Assembly (NCBI GenBank): GCA_014163555.1 | Contig: JACJGO010000001.1 | Coordinates: 310,001 to 374,000 of the forward strand | Direction of reading: 5' to 3' | Length of the DNA stretch: 64,000 nucleotides | Origin: Flavisolibacter longurius | Lineage (GTDB): Bacteria > Bacteroidota > Bacteroidia > Chitinophagales > Chitinophagaceae | Part shown: piece by piece, positions 15,744 through 25,356 of the stretch | How the letters are laid out: every line of letters starts with the position of its first letter | How positions within the stretch are numbered: the first letter of the stretch is position 1 | The notes under the pieces: generated by a model | Database searches by the model: none | The model's input: only the letters and a program-made list of their open reading frames with translations | What the model was told of the DNA's origin: nothing | Program-made: the position numbers and the translations under genes

Positions 15744-18614
15744 ATGAAAAATCAAAGTAGGCTTCTGTTTTTCTTTTTCTTTTTTGCGTTGCAAATAGAC
15801 ACGTATTCCCAGAAGAAAGAGATAATTGAATCCGATCAAATGTTTCAGAAATATCGCAGCTCTTCAATCACGAACTATAGTTCTGAACAATCTTACTATA
15901 TCTGTTCTGCACCAACAGAATCGCAAAAATTGCCAGTAAACAAAGTGGTGCGGCACCTAACAGACTATGTCGGTATTATTGAAATCGCCAACAAACATAC
16001 TTTTGATTCGCTTTCACAATTTTTAAACCTTGCCCCTGCCAACAATACCTGGAAATTATCACCGCAAGTAGAAAATCATCATTCGAAAAAAGCAATGCAA
16101 ACGTTTATCATCACCGGACAAAACATAGACCGGGTGCTCCAAGCTTTACCGTCAAAAAGCAAAGATTTTACAATGGTGATGGTCAACAGGCCAACGCATT
16201 CAATTGTAGTAAGATCGAATCTGGATTATATCATAAGCAACCTCTTGCCATTACAAGAAATCATCTTTATTGATCTATCTATCAAAGCAAGTCCTGAGGC
16301 AAACATCATCGGTTACAACCGCAGTTTTCATGGCATCAATGCAATTGACCACCTCCTTCCCGGCGCCAATGGAAAGAACATTGTTGCGGGTGTGAAAGAG
16401 CAAAAAATGGATGAAAATGACATCGATCTTTGGAAACGTATTCTTCCCTCACCTTTAGCAGCACCAACCACAACGCAACATGCAACGGTTATCGCCTCTA
16501 TCATTGGAGGCGCCGGCAACAGTTCTTACCAGGGCAAGGGCATTGCACCGGGCTGCCTATTCTTTCCCAGTTCGTTTTCCAATCTGTTTGCCGATGATGA
16601 AGCCATTCTAAGAGCAAACAAAGTCACAGTTCAGAATCATTCCTATGGCACCATCATTCAGCAGCATTATGGAGCGGAAGCCCTGAGCTACGATCAGCTT
16701 AGCTGGAACAACAAAACCTATATCCCTGTTTTTGCAGCTGGCAACCAGGGAGAGGCTGCCGCAACAACCGGGCAATACGCAAACATTCCGGGCTTTGCCA
16801 ACCTGACGGGGAACTTTAAAATGGCGAAGAATATTATTGCAGTTGGTGCTATCGACAACAAAGGAAATTTATCGCCACAAAGTTCCGCAGGTCCTGCGTA
16901 TGATGGCCGACTGGCTCCGCACCTGATCGCCTTAGGCCCAAATGGCACCTCTGATGCAGCAGCCGTAGTTAGCGGCACCATTGCCGTCATGCAACAGGTT
17001 TATGCGGACAGTAACAGCGGTGCCATGCCGCCTTCCTCTTTGATCAAAGCCATTTTATTCAATACAACAGAAGATATTTATACGCCAGGAATCGACTTTA
17101 AAACAGGATACGGTCTGCTCGATAGCTATGCGGCTGTGAGGTCTGTTCAACAGAAAGAATTTGATGGAGGTTCCATCACCAGCGGTCAGGAATGGACCAG
17201 AACTATAAACCTGCCTGCCGGCATACATTCGCTGCATGTTACGCTTGCATGGACCGATAGCGCTGCTACGCTTAACAGTAACAAGGCCATCACCAACGAT
17301 CTTGACCTGGAAGTTGTGGATGTAACATCCGGCACAACCTATCTTCCCTGGATATTAAACACCAGCCCACAGAAAGACTCGCTGGAAAAACTACCCATCC
17401 GAAGACGCGACTCCCTAAATACAGCTGAACATGTTACGATACCGCTTCCATCTGCCGGCGACTACCTGATAAAAATAAGAGGCACGCAAATAATCAATCC
17501 TCCTCTCCCCTTTCATATTGCATTTAAAACAGATACCCTGCATACGTTTTCTTTTACCAGCCCACTGCATGCATCGGATGTTGAAAGCGGTGGGTTTGAA
17601 CCTGTAACCATCCGCTGGAAAACCTTTCTGGCAGATACCAACCAGACGGGCAACTTATCTATTAGTTACGATAGCGGTACGACATGGACGTCCATTGCTC
17701 AATCGTTGAAATTAATACGGGGCCAGTATGCATGGCAGGGAAAGGACACAAATGCCATCGCAATGCTGAAAATGGAAACGCCGTTTGGACAATTTCTATC
17801 CGGGAGTTTTATCCTCAGTCAACCAACCAGGATAAACCTTGATTTCAATTGTACCGATTCTTTCCGTCTTTCCTGGAACAGGCACATAAATGCAGAAGCC
17901 TATAGAATTTATACGCTAACCGACAACCCTTACCTGGAGCCGGTTTTGACCGTAAAAGACACCTTTGCTGTTCTGCAAAAAAGCAGTTTTTCCACACGGG
18001 TTTATGCAGTTGAACCGATTTTGAATAATGGTCTTTCTGCGGCAAGAAGCGGCGCCGTGGATTTGAACCTGCAGGGTGTGCAGTGTTATTACCGAACGAT
18101 CTATTACAACCTTCTTGATAATAATCGCATCCAAACAACGCTATTCCTTAGCACTTCTGCAAATGTTGACAGTGTATTCTTTGAAAATGTATCGGCAAAC
18201 GGACAAATGCTACAAACCTACGGCAGATCCAAAGTAGCTGCAGCCAATCTCCTTTATACATCGGTACTGGAAACGGCTCCTGCCGGTATAACCTACATCC
18301 GCGGCAGGATCAAGCTGGAAAACGGCTCTGTTTTTTATACGGAAATTGTGCCGGTGCTGACGTCGGGCACGAAAAAAATCTGGTTCTATCCGATCCCAGC
18401 CCGCAAAACAGAACCTGTTCGGTACGTGCTGCAACAGGGAGTACCGGCCAGCAGTTCGCTGCAATTATTTGATGCAAATGGTAAAATTGTTCGGAGTTAT
18501 GCCGAATTACCCAATCAGCTTGATGTTTCCGGATTACCGGCCGGACTGATTATATACAAACTATTTGATGGAGGAAATAAGGCCATCGAAACTGGAAAAC
18601 TTATTCTACAATAG
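15744..18614 (+). CDS. S8 subtilisin-like protease with T9SS type A sorting domain
   Basis: 956 residues. A signal peptide with a run of seven phenylalanines leads to a pro-region, an S8 domain (about 190-470), beta-sandwich domains and a T9SS sorting domain (about 880-956, WFYPIPARKTEPVRY to GKLILQ). It should be exported through the outer membrane and either released or surface-anchored. Catalytic His245 (TQHATVIASIIGG), the oxyanion-hole Asn297 (QNHSYG) and Ser402 (GTSDAAAVVSG) are visible. The place of the catalytic Asp box is unusual: IVAGVKEQKMDEND puts Glu218 where Asp is expected, with Asp222 and Asp225 nearby. It is therefore either a variant subclass or has altered activity. Neighbours are two other exported peptidases. 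Confidence 0.87.
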   Translation: MKNQSRLLFFFFFFALQIDTYSQKKEIIESDQMFQKYRSSSITNYSSEQSYYICSAPTESQKLPVNKVVRHLTDYVGIIEIANKHTFDSLSQFLNLAPANNTWKLSPQVENHHSKKAMQTFIITGQNIDRVLQALPSKSKDFTMVMVNRPTHSIVVRSNLDYIISNLLPLQEIIFIDLSIKASPEANIIGYNRSFHGINAIDHLLPGANGKNIVAGVKEQKMDENDIDLWKRILPSPLAAPTTTQHATVIASIIGGAGNSSYQGKGIAPGCLFFPSSFSNLFADDEAILRANKVTVQNHSYGTIIQQHYGAEALSYDQLSWNNKTYIPVFAAGNQGEAAATTGQYANIPGFANLTGNFKMAKNIIAVGAIDNKGNLSPQSSAGPAYDGRLAPHLIALGPNGTSDAAAVVSGTIAVMQQVYADSNSGAMPPSSLIKAILFNTTEDIYTPGIDFKTGYGLLDSYAAVRSVQQKEFDGGSITSGQEWTRTINLPAGIHSLHVTLAWTDSAATLNSNKAITNDLDLEVVDVTSGTTYLPWILNTSPQKDSLEKLPIRRRDSLNTAEHVTIPLPSAGDYLIKIRGTQIINPPLPFHIAFKTDTLHTFSFTSPLHASDVESGGFEPVTIRWKTFLADTNQTGNLSISYDSGTTWTSIAQSLKLIRGQYAWQGKDTNAIAMLKMETPFGQFLSGSFILSQPTRINLDFNCTDSFRLSWNRHINAEAYRIYTLTDNPYLEPVLTVKDTFAVLQKSSFSTRVYAVEPILNNGLSAARSGAVDLNLQGVQCYYRTIYYNLLDNNRIQTTLFLSTSANVDSVFFENVSANGQMLQTYGRSKVAAANLLYTSVLETAPAGITYIRGRIKLENGSVFYTEIVPVLTSGTKKIWFYPIPARKTEPVRYVLQQGVPASSSLQLFDANGKIVRSYAELPNQLDVSGLPAGLIIYKLFDGGNKAIETGKLILQ

Positions 18615-18769
18615 ACAATCCAATACGTAGGGTGAAATGATTTTTTCTATTTATAAAAATATGCAGCTTTTATAATACCATTTCCTTTTCTTCCCTACAA
18701 ATAAAAATAATTATATATCTTTTTATTCAGTAAATTATCCAATCAACTTACTGACTAAAAGATATCAAA

Positions 18770-20350
18770 ATGAAAAAACTAACATTTGCTGTGAGCCTAT
18801 TGTCTTTGGCTTTATTGCCTGCTTGCGTGAAAGAGTTAAAACCGGGAAGCGAAGATATTTCCAGAGAAGCAGGGCAAGGACAGGAAACAACTTCGCAAGA
18901 ATCATCGTTTCGTTCCACGGATAAGCATGTCCCTAATGAATTGCTGGTAAAATTCAAAAGGGGCCTTTCTCAATCGGGCCGTGAAAATGCGCTAGCGAGG
19001 ATAGCAGGAAATGTTAAAGAACAAGTTGTAACAGAAGCCATGAAAAATGCTGGTGACGGTGATGGTTTTTTTGTTATTCGAACACCCTACGAAAGTTTGG
19101 ATGCTGTTAACCGTATGCGAGGAATGTCAGAAGTAGAATTGGCTGAGCCTAATTATATATACCATCATATTCCTTTGGCAGATGCCAATGACCCGCTTTA
19201 TAATGATACAAAGGAAAATATCTGGGGAATGATGGGTGATTGGTCACAGCCCCTCAGAGCCCCTATGGGGTCTCGGGCCGGTGAGGCCTGGTCGGGAGCC
19301 AGCATTAAATTGTACAACGGTGCTTATCTGGTAGAGCATACATTGAACCAACAAACTGGTTCACAAGATGTATACGTAGGTGTGATTGACGAAGGGATTC
19401 AATTCAATCATGAAGATTTGAATGGACAAGTTCGTCTTAGATTAGAAATACCTGGGAACAAAAAAGATGATGATGGCAATGGCTTTAAAGACGATGCCTA
19501 TGGATGGAACTTTGTAAGGAACAACAACGCTGTATATTCAAGAAACGAAGATGATCATGGCACACACGTAGCAGGAACTATAGGTGCAATCAAAGACAAT
19601 AGTAAAGGTGTTACCGGCGTTTGTCCAAAGATCAGTATAATATCGGCAAAGTTTCTGGGGGCCACCGGAGGAACAACGGATAATGCCATCAAAGCATTGG
19701 ATTATATTACGAATCTTAAATACAGAGCAGATGGCAGTCTCCGGTATAATATCGTTGCTACTAATAATTCCTGGGGTGGTGGAGAAAAATCTTTTCTTCT
19801 TGAACAAGCTATCACTCGTTCCGAGAACAAAGGAATTTTGTTCATTGCAGCAGCTGGAAACGACAGTAAAGACATAGATAAATCTCCATCTTACCCTGCG
19901 AGTTACCCAAATGCCAATATTATTACGGTTGGCTCACTTTGGCTTTACGGAGTAAAATCAGACTTTTCTAATTGGGGGGCGCAAACCGTTGACATTTTTG
20001 CACCTGGCACCAGAATTTGGTCCACTGTTCCGGGAGGGTATGCTAACTATAGTGGAACGTCAATGGCTACACCACATGTAACGGGTGCAGTTGCGTTATA
20101 CGCTGCGGCAAATAACAGTAAACCAGCAAATGCAGCTGATGCTCTGGCGATCAAAAATGCCATTCTTCTTAGTGCGAGGCCAACTACCGATAAAAACGGA
20201 ACCAACTGGAAAACTTATTGCGTGACCGGAGCCAGATTGGACGTTCATAGTGCCTGGCAGAATATAAACAATAGTACCAAGACACCTGATAAATTTGAAG
20301 ATTATTATATGAACGGAGATCCTAATAAGGGTCCTGTTATTAATCAATAA
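18770..20350 (+). CDS. S8 subtilisin-like protease, lipoprotein
   Basis: 526 residues. The lipoprotein signal is LLPAC with Cys19. An I9-like prodomain (about 52-135: NELLVKFKRGLS, then VELAEPNYIYH) precedes a canonical subtilisin domain: Asp207 in VGVIDEGI, His263 in DDHGTHVAGTIG, oxyanion Asn333 in NNSWGGG and Ser431 in SGTSMATPHVTGA. A DDDGNGFKDD stretch after the Asp box resembles a calcium-binding loop. It ends soon after the catalytic domain with no sorting tail, so it is probably lipid-anchored to the outer membrane. It is AT-rich like the M57 gene. A strong terminator follows. Confidence 0.92.
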   Translation: MKKLTFAVSLLSLALLPACVKELKPGSEDISREAGQGQETTSQESSFRSTDKHVPNELLVKFKRGLSQSGRENALARIAGNVKEQVVTEAMKNAGDGDGFFVIRTPYESLDAVNRMRGMSEVELAEPNYIYHHIPLADANDPLYNDTKENIWGMMGDWSQPLRAPMGSRAGEAWSGASIKLYNGAYLVEHTLNQQTGSQDVYVGVIDEGIQFNHEDLNGQVRLRLEIPGNKKDDDGNGFKDDAYGWNFVRNNNAVYSRNEDDHGTHVAGTIGAIKDNSKGVTGVCPKISIISAKFLGATGGTTDNAIKALDYITNLKYRADGSLRYNIVATNNSWGGGEKSFLLEQAITRSENKGILFIAAAGNDSKDIDKSPSYPASYPNANIITVGSLWLYGVKSDFSNWGAQTVDIFAPGTRIWSTVPGGYANYSGTSMATPHVTGAVALYAAANNSKPANAADALAIKNAILLSARPTTDKNGTNWKTYCVTGARLDVHSAWQNINNSTKTPDKFEDYYMNGDPNKGPVINQ

Positions 20351-20382
20351 AAAAAAGGGAGGCGATTGCCTCCCTTTTTTTT
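20349..20382 (+). terminator. intrinsic terminator between the S8 lipoprotein gene and mdh
   Basis: Stem AAAAAAGGGAGGC / GCCTCCCTTTTTT (20351-20363 with 20368-20380), 4-nt loop. The U-run is present on both strands, so it can serve both convergent genes. Confidence 0.85.
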
Positions 20383-20396
20383 ATTTGATAAACTTG

Positions 20397-21326
20397 TTAC
20401 AACGTCCTCAGCACATCATTCATATTCCGCACCGCATCCGCTGACTTGTTGAACAAACCTTGCTCTTCATCATTGAGTTTGTAATCAACAATCTTCTCCC
20501 AGCCATTCTTGCCAATGGTAACGGGTACGCCCAAACAAATATCGTTCTGGCCATACTCACCGTTCAGCGCCACGCAGCAGGAGAACAGTTTCTTTTCATC
20601 GCGAACAATGCTTTCCACCAGCGCTGCCGTAGCCGCACCCGGTGCATACCAGGCTGATGTACCAATCAGTTTTGTCAGTGTAGCACCACCTACCATGGTA
20701 TCGGCAACCACTTTCTGCTGCTGCTCAGCACTCAGGAATTCCGTTACCGGAACACTGTTCCAGGTTGCATAACGGATCAGCGGAATCATGGTAGTATCGC
20801 CGTGTCCACCAATTACAATCGCATTCAGGTCAGCCGGTGAACAATTCAGGGTTTGACTCAGGTAGAATTTGAAGCGAGAGCTGTCCAGGATGCCACCCAT
20901 TCCTATGATCTTGTTCTTGTCAACACCCGACGTGGTCATGGTCAGGTAGGTCATGGTGTCCATCGGGTTGCTTACAACAATGATGATGGCATTGGGCGAA
21001 TGCTCCAAAATATTTTGCGTTACACCTTTCACAATGTTGGCATTGGTACCAATCAGTTCTTCGCGGGTCATGCCCGGTTTACGGGGAAGTCCTGATGTAA
21101 TCACCACCACATCAGATCCGGCTGTTTTTGCGTAATCGTTCGTGCTGCCAACAATACGGGTATCGAAGTTGAGAAGAGCAGCCGTTTGCATCATGTCGAT
21201 AGCCTTTCCTTCGGCCAGGCCTTCTTTGATGTCCAGCAACACCAGTTCTTCACACAGCTCTTTACGGGCAATATTATCGGCAGTGGTTGCACCTACAGCA
21301 CCAGCGCCTACAACGGTAACTTTCAT
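20397..21326 (-). CDS. mdh: malate dehydrogenase (LDH-like type)
   Basis: TCA-cycle enzyme, malate + NAD to oxaloacetate. 309 residues. The Rossmann glycine motif GAGAVG (7-12) and Asp32 (LLDIKEG) indicate NAD rather than NADP. Arg82 and Arg88 in LPRKPGMTREE set malate specificity over lactate, and the catalytic His lies in IGGHGDTTM. It is monocistronic between a shared terminator and a 220-bp upstream gap with a TACATTTG -7 box. Confidence 0.97.
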   Translation of the reverse strand: MKVTVVGAGAVGATTADNIARKELCEELVLLDIKEGLAEGKAIDMMQTAALLNFDTRIVGSTNDYAKTAGSDVVVITSGLPRKPGMTREELIGTNANIVKGVTQNILEHSPNAIIIVVSNPMDTMTYLTMTTSGVDKNKIIGMGGILDSSRFKFYLSQTLNCSPADLNAIVIGGHGDTTMIPLIRYATWNSVPVTEFLSAEQQQKVVADTMVGGATLTKLIGTSAWYAPGAATAALVESIVRDEKKLFSCCVALNGEYGQNDICLGVPVTIGKNGWEKIVDYKLNDEEQGLFNKSADAVRNMNDVLRTL

Positions 21327-21367
21327 CGTCTGAAAATAATTTATGTGTAAGAAAATATTTTGCGCAG

Positions 21368-21375
21368 CAAATGTA
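21368..21375 (-). promoter_or_regulatory. putative -7 promoter box (TACATTTG) for mdh
   Basis: Perfect TAnnTTTG match on the minus strand, with transcription expected to start about 35 nt before the ATG at 21326. No TTG at the usual -33 distance. Confidence 0.4.
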
Positions 21376-21549
21376 GGAAAGAATGCCGGTTAGGCGGAGG
21401 ATATCTCCCAGGGCAGGAAAGACGGTTTAAAAAACAGTTGGCAAGATGGCAATCGTACTATAACTGACTCTCCCTATTTTGCCTCCTGATTTTTTACGGT
21501 TGACGTTTCAATGGCTTCTTTCTTTATTTTTCAGCTTTAACCAACACAC

Positions 21550-24129
21550 ATGAAAAGAATTGTATTCGCTCTTCTCTTTTTTATTCTTTCCAAAACTATC
21601 CTTGCACAGGAACTAAGCTATTACCTTCCTGACAGCATTCAGTACAATCCGGCTATTCCCAAGCCAAAAGACGTGATTTATCACAACGTAGGAGAATACC
21701 ACATCACACACGACCGATTGGTAGGCTATATGCAGGCCCTTGCCAAAGCGGCACCCGATCGCATAAAGCTGGAGATGATGGGACTAAGCTACGAAGGGCG
21801 CCCACAGGTCTTGCTCATCATCACTTCACCACGCAACCACCAAAACCTGGAGCAAATACGGCAGCAACATGTACAACTAACCGATCCGGCCCGATCGGCA
21901 TCGCTGCAAACCGGCGAAATGCCCGCTGTGGTTTACATCGGGCATTCCATTCACGGCAATGAGTCCAGTGGCGCCAACGCTTCGCTGCTGAGTGGTTATT
22001 ACCTCGCAGCCGGGCAAGGCCGGCAGATCGATGACCTGCTTAACAATACGGTCATACTTTTTGATCCTTCTTTCAACCCTGATGGTCTGCAACGTTTTTC
22101 TACCTGGGTTAACCAGCACCGCAGCAAAAACCTGGTGACGGATCCGGCATCACGGGAGTTCAGCGAAGTGTGGCCGGGTGGCCGCTATAACCATTATTGG
22201 TTTGACCTCAACCGCGACTGGCTACCAGCCCAACACGTAGAAAGCCAGAACCGCCTGAAATGGTTTCATCAGTGGAAACCGAATATCCTTACCGATCACC
22301 ATGAGCAGGAAAGCAACGCTACATTTTTCTTTCAGCCTGGAGAACCGGCCCGTGTCAATCCCTTGACACCGGTACAAAACCAACAGCTTACCGAAAAGAT
22401 CGGGAAGTTTCATGCACAGTACCTCGACAGGATCGGGTCTCTTTATTTCACCAAAGAAAACTATGACGATTTTTATTATGGCAAAGGATCAACCTATCCT
22501 GATGTAAATGGTGCCATCGGCATCCTGTTCGAGCAGGGTTCTTCCCGCGGCCATGCACAGCAAACCGCCAATGGCGTCCTTACGTTTCCGCATACCATCC
22601 GCAACCAGTTTACCGCTACTCTTTCCACGCTGGAGGCAGCCAGGAATATGCGCAAAGAACTTTTGGACTGGCAGCGTGATTTTTACCGCACAGCCCTGAC
22701 CGATGCTTCTGCTTTCGCCGTAAAAGGTTATGTATTTGGTCATCCCGCCGATAAGGCCAAAACCGCCATTTTTGTGAACATGCTGCGTCGGCATGAAATT
22801 GATGTGTACGAACTGGCCGGCAATATGAAAGCCGGAGGAAATGAGTTTGAAAAAGGGGCTGCATTTGTGGTGCCTGCAGCCCAGTCGCAGCATCGATTGA
22901 TCCGCGGCATTTTCGACAAGACACTAACCTACCAGGACAGCCTGTTTTACGACATTACCGCCTGGACAATGCCACTGGCCTTTGGGTTGAACTATGCCGA
23001 GTTGGGTGCGCAGCAATTCAACAGCGGCTTGCTGGGTAGTAAAGTGGCCGCAGAAATCACGCAATCCGGAACGGTTGTTGGCGGTCCTTCCAACATCGGC
23101 TACCTGATGGAATGGAACGAGTTCTACACGCCTGCGGTTTTGTATGAGTTGCAGGAAGCCGGACTTGTGACCAAAGTGTCCACCAATCCATTTGAATTAA
23201 GCACCAACGGCAAAACAAAAAAATTCGGGTATGGAACCATCCTGGTGCCGGTTTCGATGCAAACACAAACAGGCAACGCCATCTTCGAGAAAGTAGCCGC
23301 AGCCGCAACAAAATACGGTGTTACCATGCATGCGGTGCAAAGTGGCAATGTACTTTCTGGCAGCGACCTTGGAAGCCGCAATTTTCTGGTGGTGACCAAG
23401 CCTACCATCGCCATGCTGGTAGGCAACGGCGTTAATGCCCTGGATGCGGGTGAGATCTGGCACCTGCTGGATCAGCGCTTTAATATTCCCTCTACGCATC
23501 TCGATGTGACCTCTTTCAACCGCGCCGATATAGACAAATACAACACCATCATTATGGTGAGTGGAGCGTACAGCGAATTAAACAAGGACAAATTAAAATC
23601 CTGGGCGCAAGGTGGCGGTAACCTCATTCTCACCGAGGAGGCCGTGCAGTGGGCGGCACAGGCAGGTATCAGCAACGTAACCTTCAAACGTACAAGATCA
23701 CCTCTTGACAGCAACAACAAACTTGCCTATGGCGACCATAACCAGATCACTGGCGCCCAGGCCATGCGAGGCGCCATCTTCCAGGCTGAAGCCGACCTGA
23801 CACATCCACTGGCTTATGGCTACCGGCAGCCACAGGTAAGCCTTTTTAAAGCCAACCGGGTATTCATGGAAAAAAGCAAGAATCCATTTGCCACCCCTTT
23901 TTATTACAAAGACAAACCTTTGCAAAGTGGTTGGCTGAGCCGGGAAAATCTTGAAGGGGTTAAAAACTCAGCAGCTGTTGTTGTAAATGCTATTGGTTCC
24001 GGCCGTGTGATTTCCATTGCCGACAATCCAAACCTGCGGGCTTTTTGGCTCGGCGGCTCAAAACTCCTGATGAATGCCATCTTTTTTGGCCGCATCATTG
24101 ATGCGGCATCGGCAAGAGCAGAGGAGTAG
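21550..24129 (+). CDS. exported M14-family zinc carboxypeptidase with glutamine-amidotransferase-like tail
   Basis: 859 residues. Signal peptide (FALLFFILSKTILAQ), then an M14 domain. The zinc ligands are His135 and Glu138 in GHSIHGNESSG and a His in ILTDHHEQES (His250/251). The substrate-binding region is FNPDGLQRF and FDLNRDW, and the proposed catalytic Glu328 is in GILFEQGSSRG. The C-terminal third (about 600-750) looks like a class I amidotransferase-type Rossmann domain (VGNGVNALDAGEIWHLL, then YNTIIMVSGAYSEL) without the catalytic Cys context. This layout is common in large Bacteroidota M14 proteins of unknown substrate. An imperfect promoter (TTG-N22-TATTTTTC) lies about 30 nt upstream. 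Confidence 0.9.
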   Translation: MKRIVFALLFFILSKTILAQELSYYLPDSIQYNPAIPKPKDVIYHNVGEYHITHDRLVGYMQALAKAAPDRIKLEMMGLSYEGRPQVLLIITSPRNHQNLEQIRQQHVQLTDPARSASLQTGEMPAVVYIGHSIHGNESSGANASLLSGYYLAAGQGRQIDDLLNNTVILFDPSFNPDGLQRFSTWVNQHRSKNLVTDPASREFSEVWPGGRYNHYWFDLNRDWLPAQHVESQNRLKWFHQWKPNILTDHHEQESNATFFFQPGEPARVNPLTPVQNQQLTEKIGKFHAQYLDRIGSLYFTKENYDDFYYGKGSTYPDVNGAIGILFEQGSSRGHAQQTANGVLTFPHTIRNQFTATLSTLEAARNMRKELLDWQRDFYRTALTDASAFAVKGYVFGHPADKAKTAIFVNMLRRHEIDVYELAGNMKAGGNEFEKGAAFVVPAAQSQHRLIRGIFDKTLTYQDSLFYDITAWTMPLAFGLNYAELGAQQFNSGLLGSKVAAEITQSGTVVGGPSNIGYLMEWNEFYTPAVLYELQEAGLVTKVSTNPFELSTNGKTKKFGYGTILVPVSMQTQTGNAIFEKVAAAATKYGVTMHAVQSGNVLSGSDLGSRNFLVVTKPTIAMLVGNGVNALDAGEIWHLLDQRFNIPSTHLDVTSFNRADIDKYNTIIMVSGAYSELNKDKLKSWAQGGGNLILTEEAVQWAAQAGISNVTFKRTRSPLDSNNKLAYGDHNQITGAQAMRGAIFQAEADLTHPLAYGYRQPQVSLFKANRVFMEKSKNPFATPFYYKDKPLQSGWLSRENLEGVKNSAAVVVNAIGSGRVISIADNPNLRAFWLGGSKLLMNAIFFGRIIDAASARAEE

Positions 24130-24215
24130 GTATTAGATATTTGAAATTGGATATTGTGCCGACGGGTCAGTAAAAACGATTTGAGTTGATATAATATCCA
24201 ATATCAAATATCCTA
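24127..24215. repeat. heptad-repeat inverted element C (ATATCCA family)
   Basis: Arm 1 (24127-24156) contains GATATTT GAAATTG GATATTG. Arm 2 (24191-24215) contains ATATCCA ATATCAA ATATCCT. The arms are near reverse complements with period seven. Arm 1 begins on the stop codon of the M14 gene, and a separate perfect hairpin starts 2 nt after arm 2. Confidence 0.65.
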
Positions 24216-24216
24216 T

Positions 24217-24271
24217 CCCCCAATAAAAAAAGGCAGGTTGTAAATCACAACCTGCCTTTTTTTATTGGGGG
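24217..24271. terminator. bidirectional terminator with a perfect 24-bp stem
   Basis: Arms 24217-24240 and 24248-24271 are exact reverse complements (CCCCCAATAAAAAAAGGCAG and continuing), loop TAAATCA. A 7-nt A/T run inside the stem gives a U-tract on both strands between two convergent genes. The stem is unusually long for a plain terminator. Confidence 0.85.
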
Positions 24272-24281
24272 ATCTTATCGC

Positions 24282-24557
24282 TTATTTTACGCGGTTCTCT
24301 TTAACCACTTCGGGTTTTCTGTTTTCTTCGTCAATGGCGTTGCCCAATTCTTCTTCTACGTTCATTACCCAGGGCGGCAGCACATCGGGAGCAATCTTCC
24401 ATACACCACCTTCCTGATACATGGTAAAGAAGATACGGTTTCCTCTCTCGTCCGGCACATTTACACTGTACTGCACATTGGCGCGGTTGGTGCGATTAAA
24501 ATTAAACTCACGGTTACGGTCTCCGGCTTTTATAATCTTAGAAAAATGGATACTCAT
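24282..24557 (-). CDS. small conserved protein of unknown function
   Basis: 91 residues. It is hydrophilic, with the segments IIKAGDRNREFNFNRTN, VPDERGNRIFFTM, GGVWKIAPDVLPPW and an acidic C-terminus (VEEELGNAIDEENRK). It looks like a small beta-rich domain followed by a charged helix. I know the type from related genomes but no function. The frame extends to 24611, but the ATG at 24557 (MSIHFSKIIKAG) is the sensible start. It ends 10 bp from the shared hairpin terminator. Confidence 0.65.
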   Translation of the reverse strand: MSIHFSKIIKAGDRNREFNFNRTNRANVQYSVNVPDERGNRIFFTMYQEGGVWKIAPDVLPPWVMNVEEELGNAIDEENRKPEVVKENRVK

Positions 24558-24930
24558 TGCTGCTTGATTGCTTAAAAACGATTGTGTTTTCAGAGGGCAA
24601 TAATCGGTCAAAAATGCTTTGGAACAATGTTAAAACGATTGATTGTGGATATTATTTTTTTCCTGCATCCACAAAATATTTTTCCAATTCTGGCATTCCT
24701 GTTTCCCGCCCTGAAACGGCGTATTGAACGCTGTTTCCGGATCTATCACATACCTGCCTTGCTACGAAGGTAGGGTCATTGTCTTCACGCCCCCGTTTGT
24801 TGATAAATTTTTTCAACCCTTTATTACGGCAAATACCATTCCTGCCCCCTGTTACCAGAGAAAGCCCCTGCCTTTTGGGTTGGTTTGGTGTAAACTTTGT
24901 CATTACCTTTCGGGCCTTAATTTGATTTGT

Positions 24931-25239
24931 ATGCAGTTTGGGAATTGGACCGTAACAGACGTGGCAATCGAATGGCAGGGCGAAGAAACACAGCAGTTTG
25001 TGATCCCCAAAGACACCCTGACCGCCCTGCGCTACGACCGGAAAGGCAGTTTTTTTTATGATTGGATTCTTTTGGCTACGGAAGCGGATTGGATTGACCA
25101 GGACGACTTGTATGATCTAAACTTTGCATTTGTGTATGCTGCCGCAAAATGGGGTCAGGAATTCAGCTACCAAACCTTTGACGCCACATTGGAAGAACAG
25201 TACGAACAGTTTGACGAAGAGGAAGACGAGGATTGGTGA
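24931..25239 (+). CDS. small acidic protein of unknown function
   Basis: 102 residues, no signal or membrane segment. It opens MQFGNWTVTDVAIEWQGEE and ends in a strongly acidic tail (EQFDEEEDEDW). The aromatic-rich middle (FFYDWILLATEADWIDQDDL) suggests a small globular domain. The open frame runs upstream to 24724, but that part is not protein-like and the ATG at 24931 is chosen. Element D begins inside its last codons. Confidence 0.65.
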   Translation: MQFGNWTVTDVAIEWQGEETQQFVIPKDTLTALRYDRKGSFFYDWILLATEADWIDQDDLYDLNFAFVYAAAKWGQEFSYQTFDATLEEQYEQFDEEEDEDW

Positions 25240-25356
25240 ATGGTCAGTGGTGAGTAGGGCTCTCCTGTTCTGTCAGAATCTTTAATAAAAAAACCTCCCG
25301 CTATTGCAGGAGGTTTTTTTATCGGGATTCTTTACTATTTCACTATTCACCACTAT
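25234..25356. repeat. heptad-repeat inverted element D (TGGTGAA family)
   Basis: Arm 1 (25234-25257) reads TGGTGAA TGGTCAG TGGTGAG TAG. Arm 2 (25331-25356) reads CTATTTC ACTATTC ACCACTA T. Both have period seven and are near reverse complements. Arm 1 overlaps the stop region of the small acidic protein and arm 2 overlaps the gdhA stop. A terminator sits between the arms. Confidence 0.65.
25285..25322. terminator. bidirectional intrinsic terminator
   Basis: Stem ATAAAAAAACCTCC / GGAGGTTTTTTTAT (25285-25298 with 25309-25322), 10-nt loop, between convergent genes. Confidence 0.85.
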
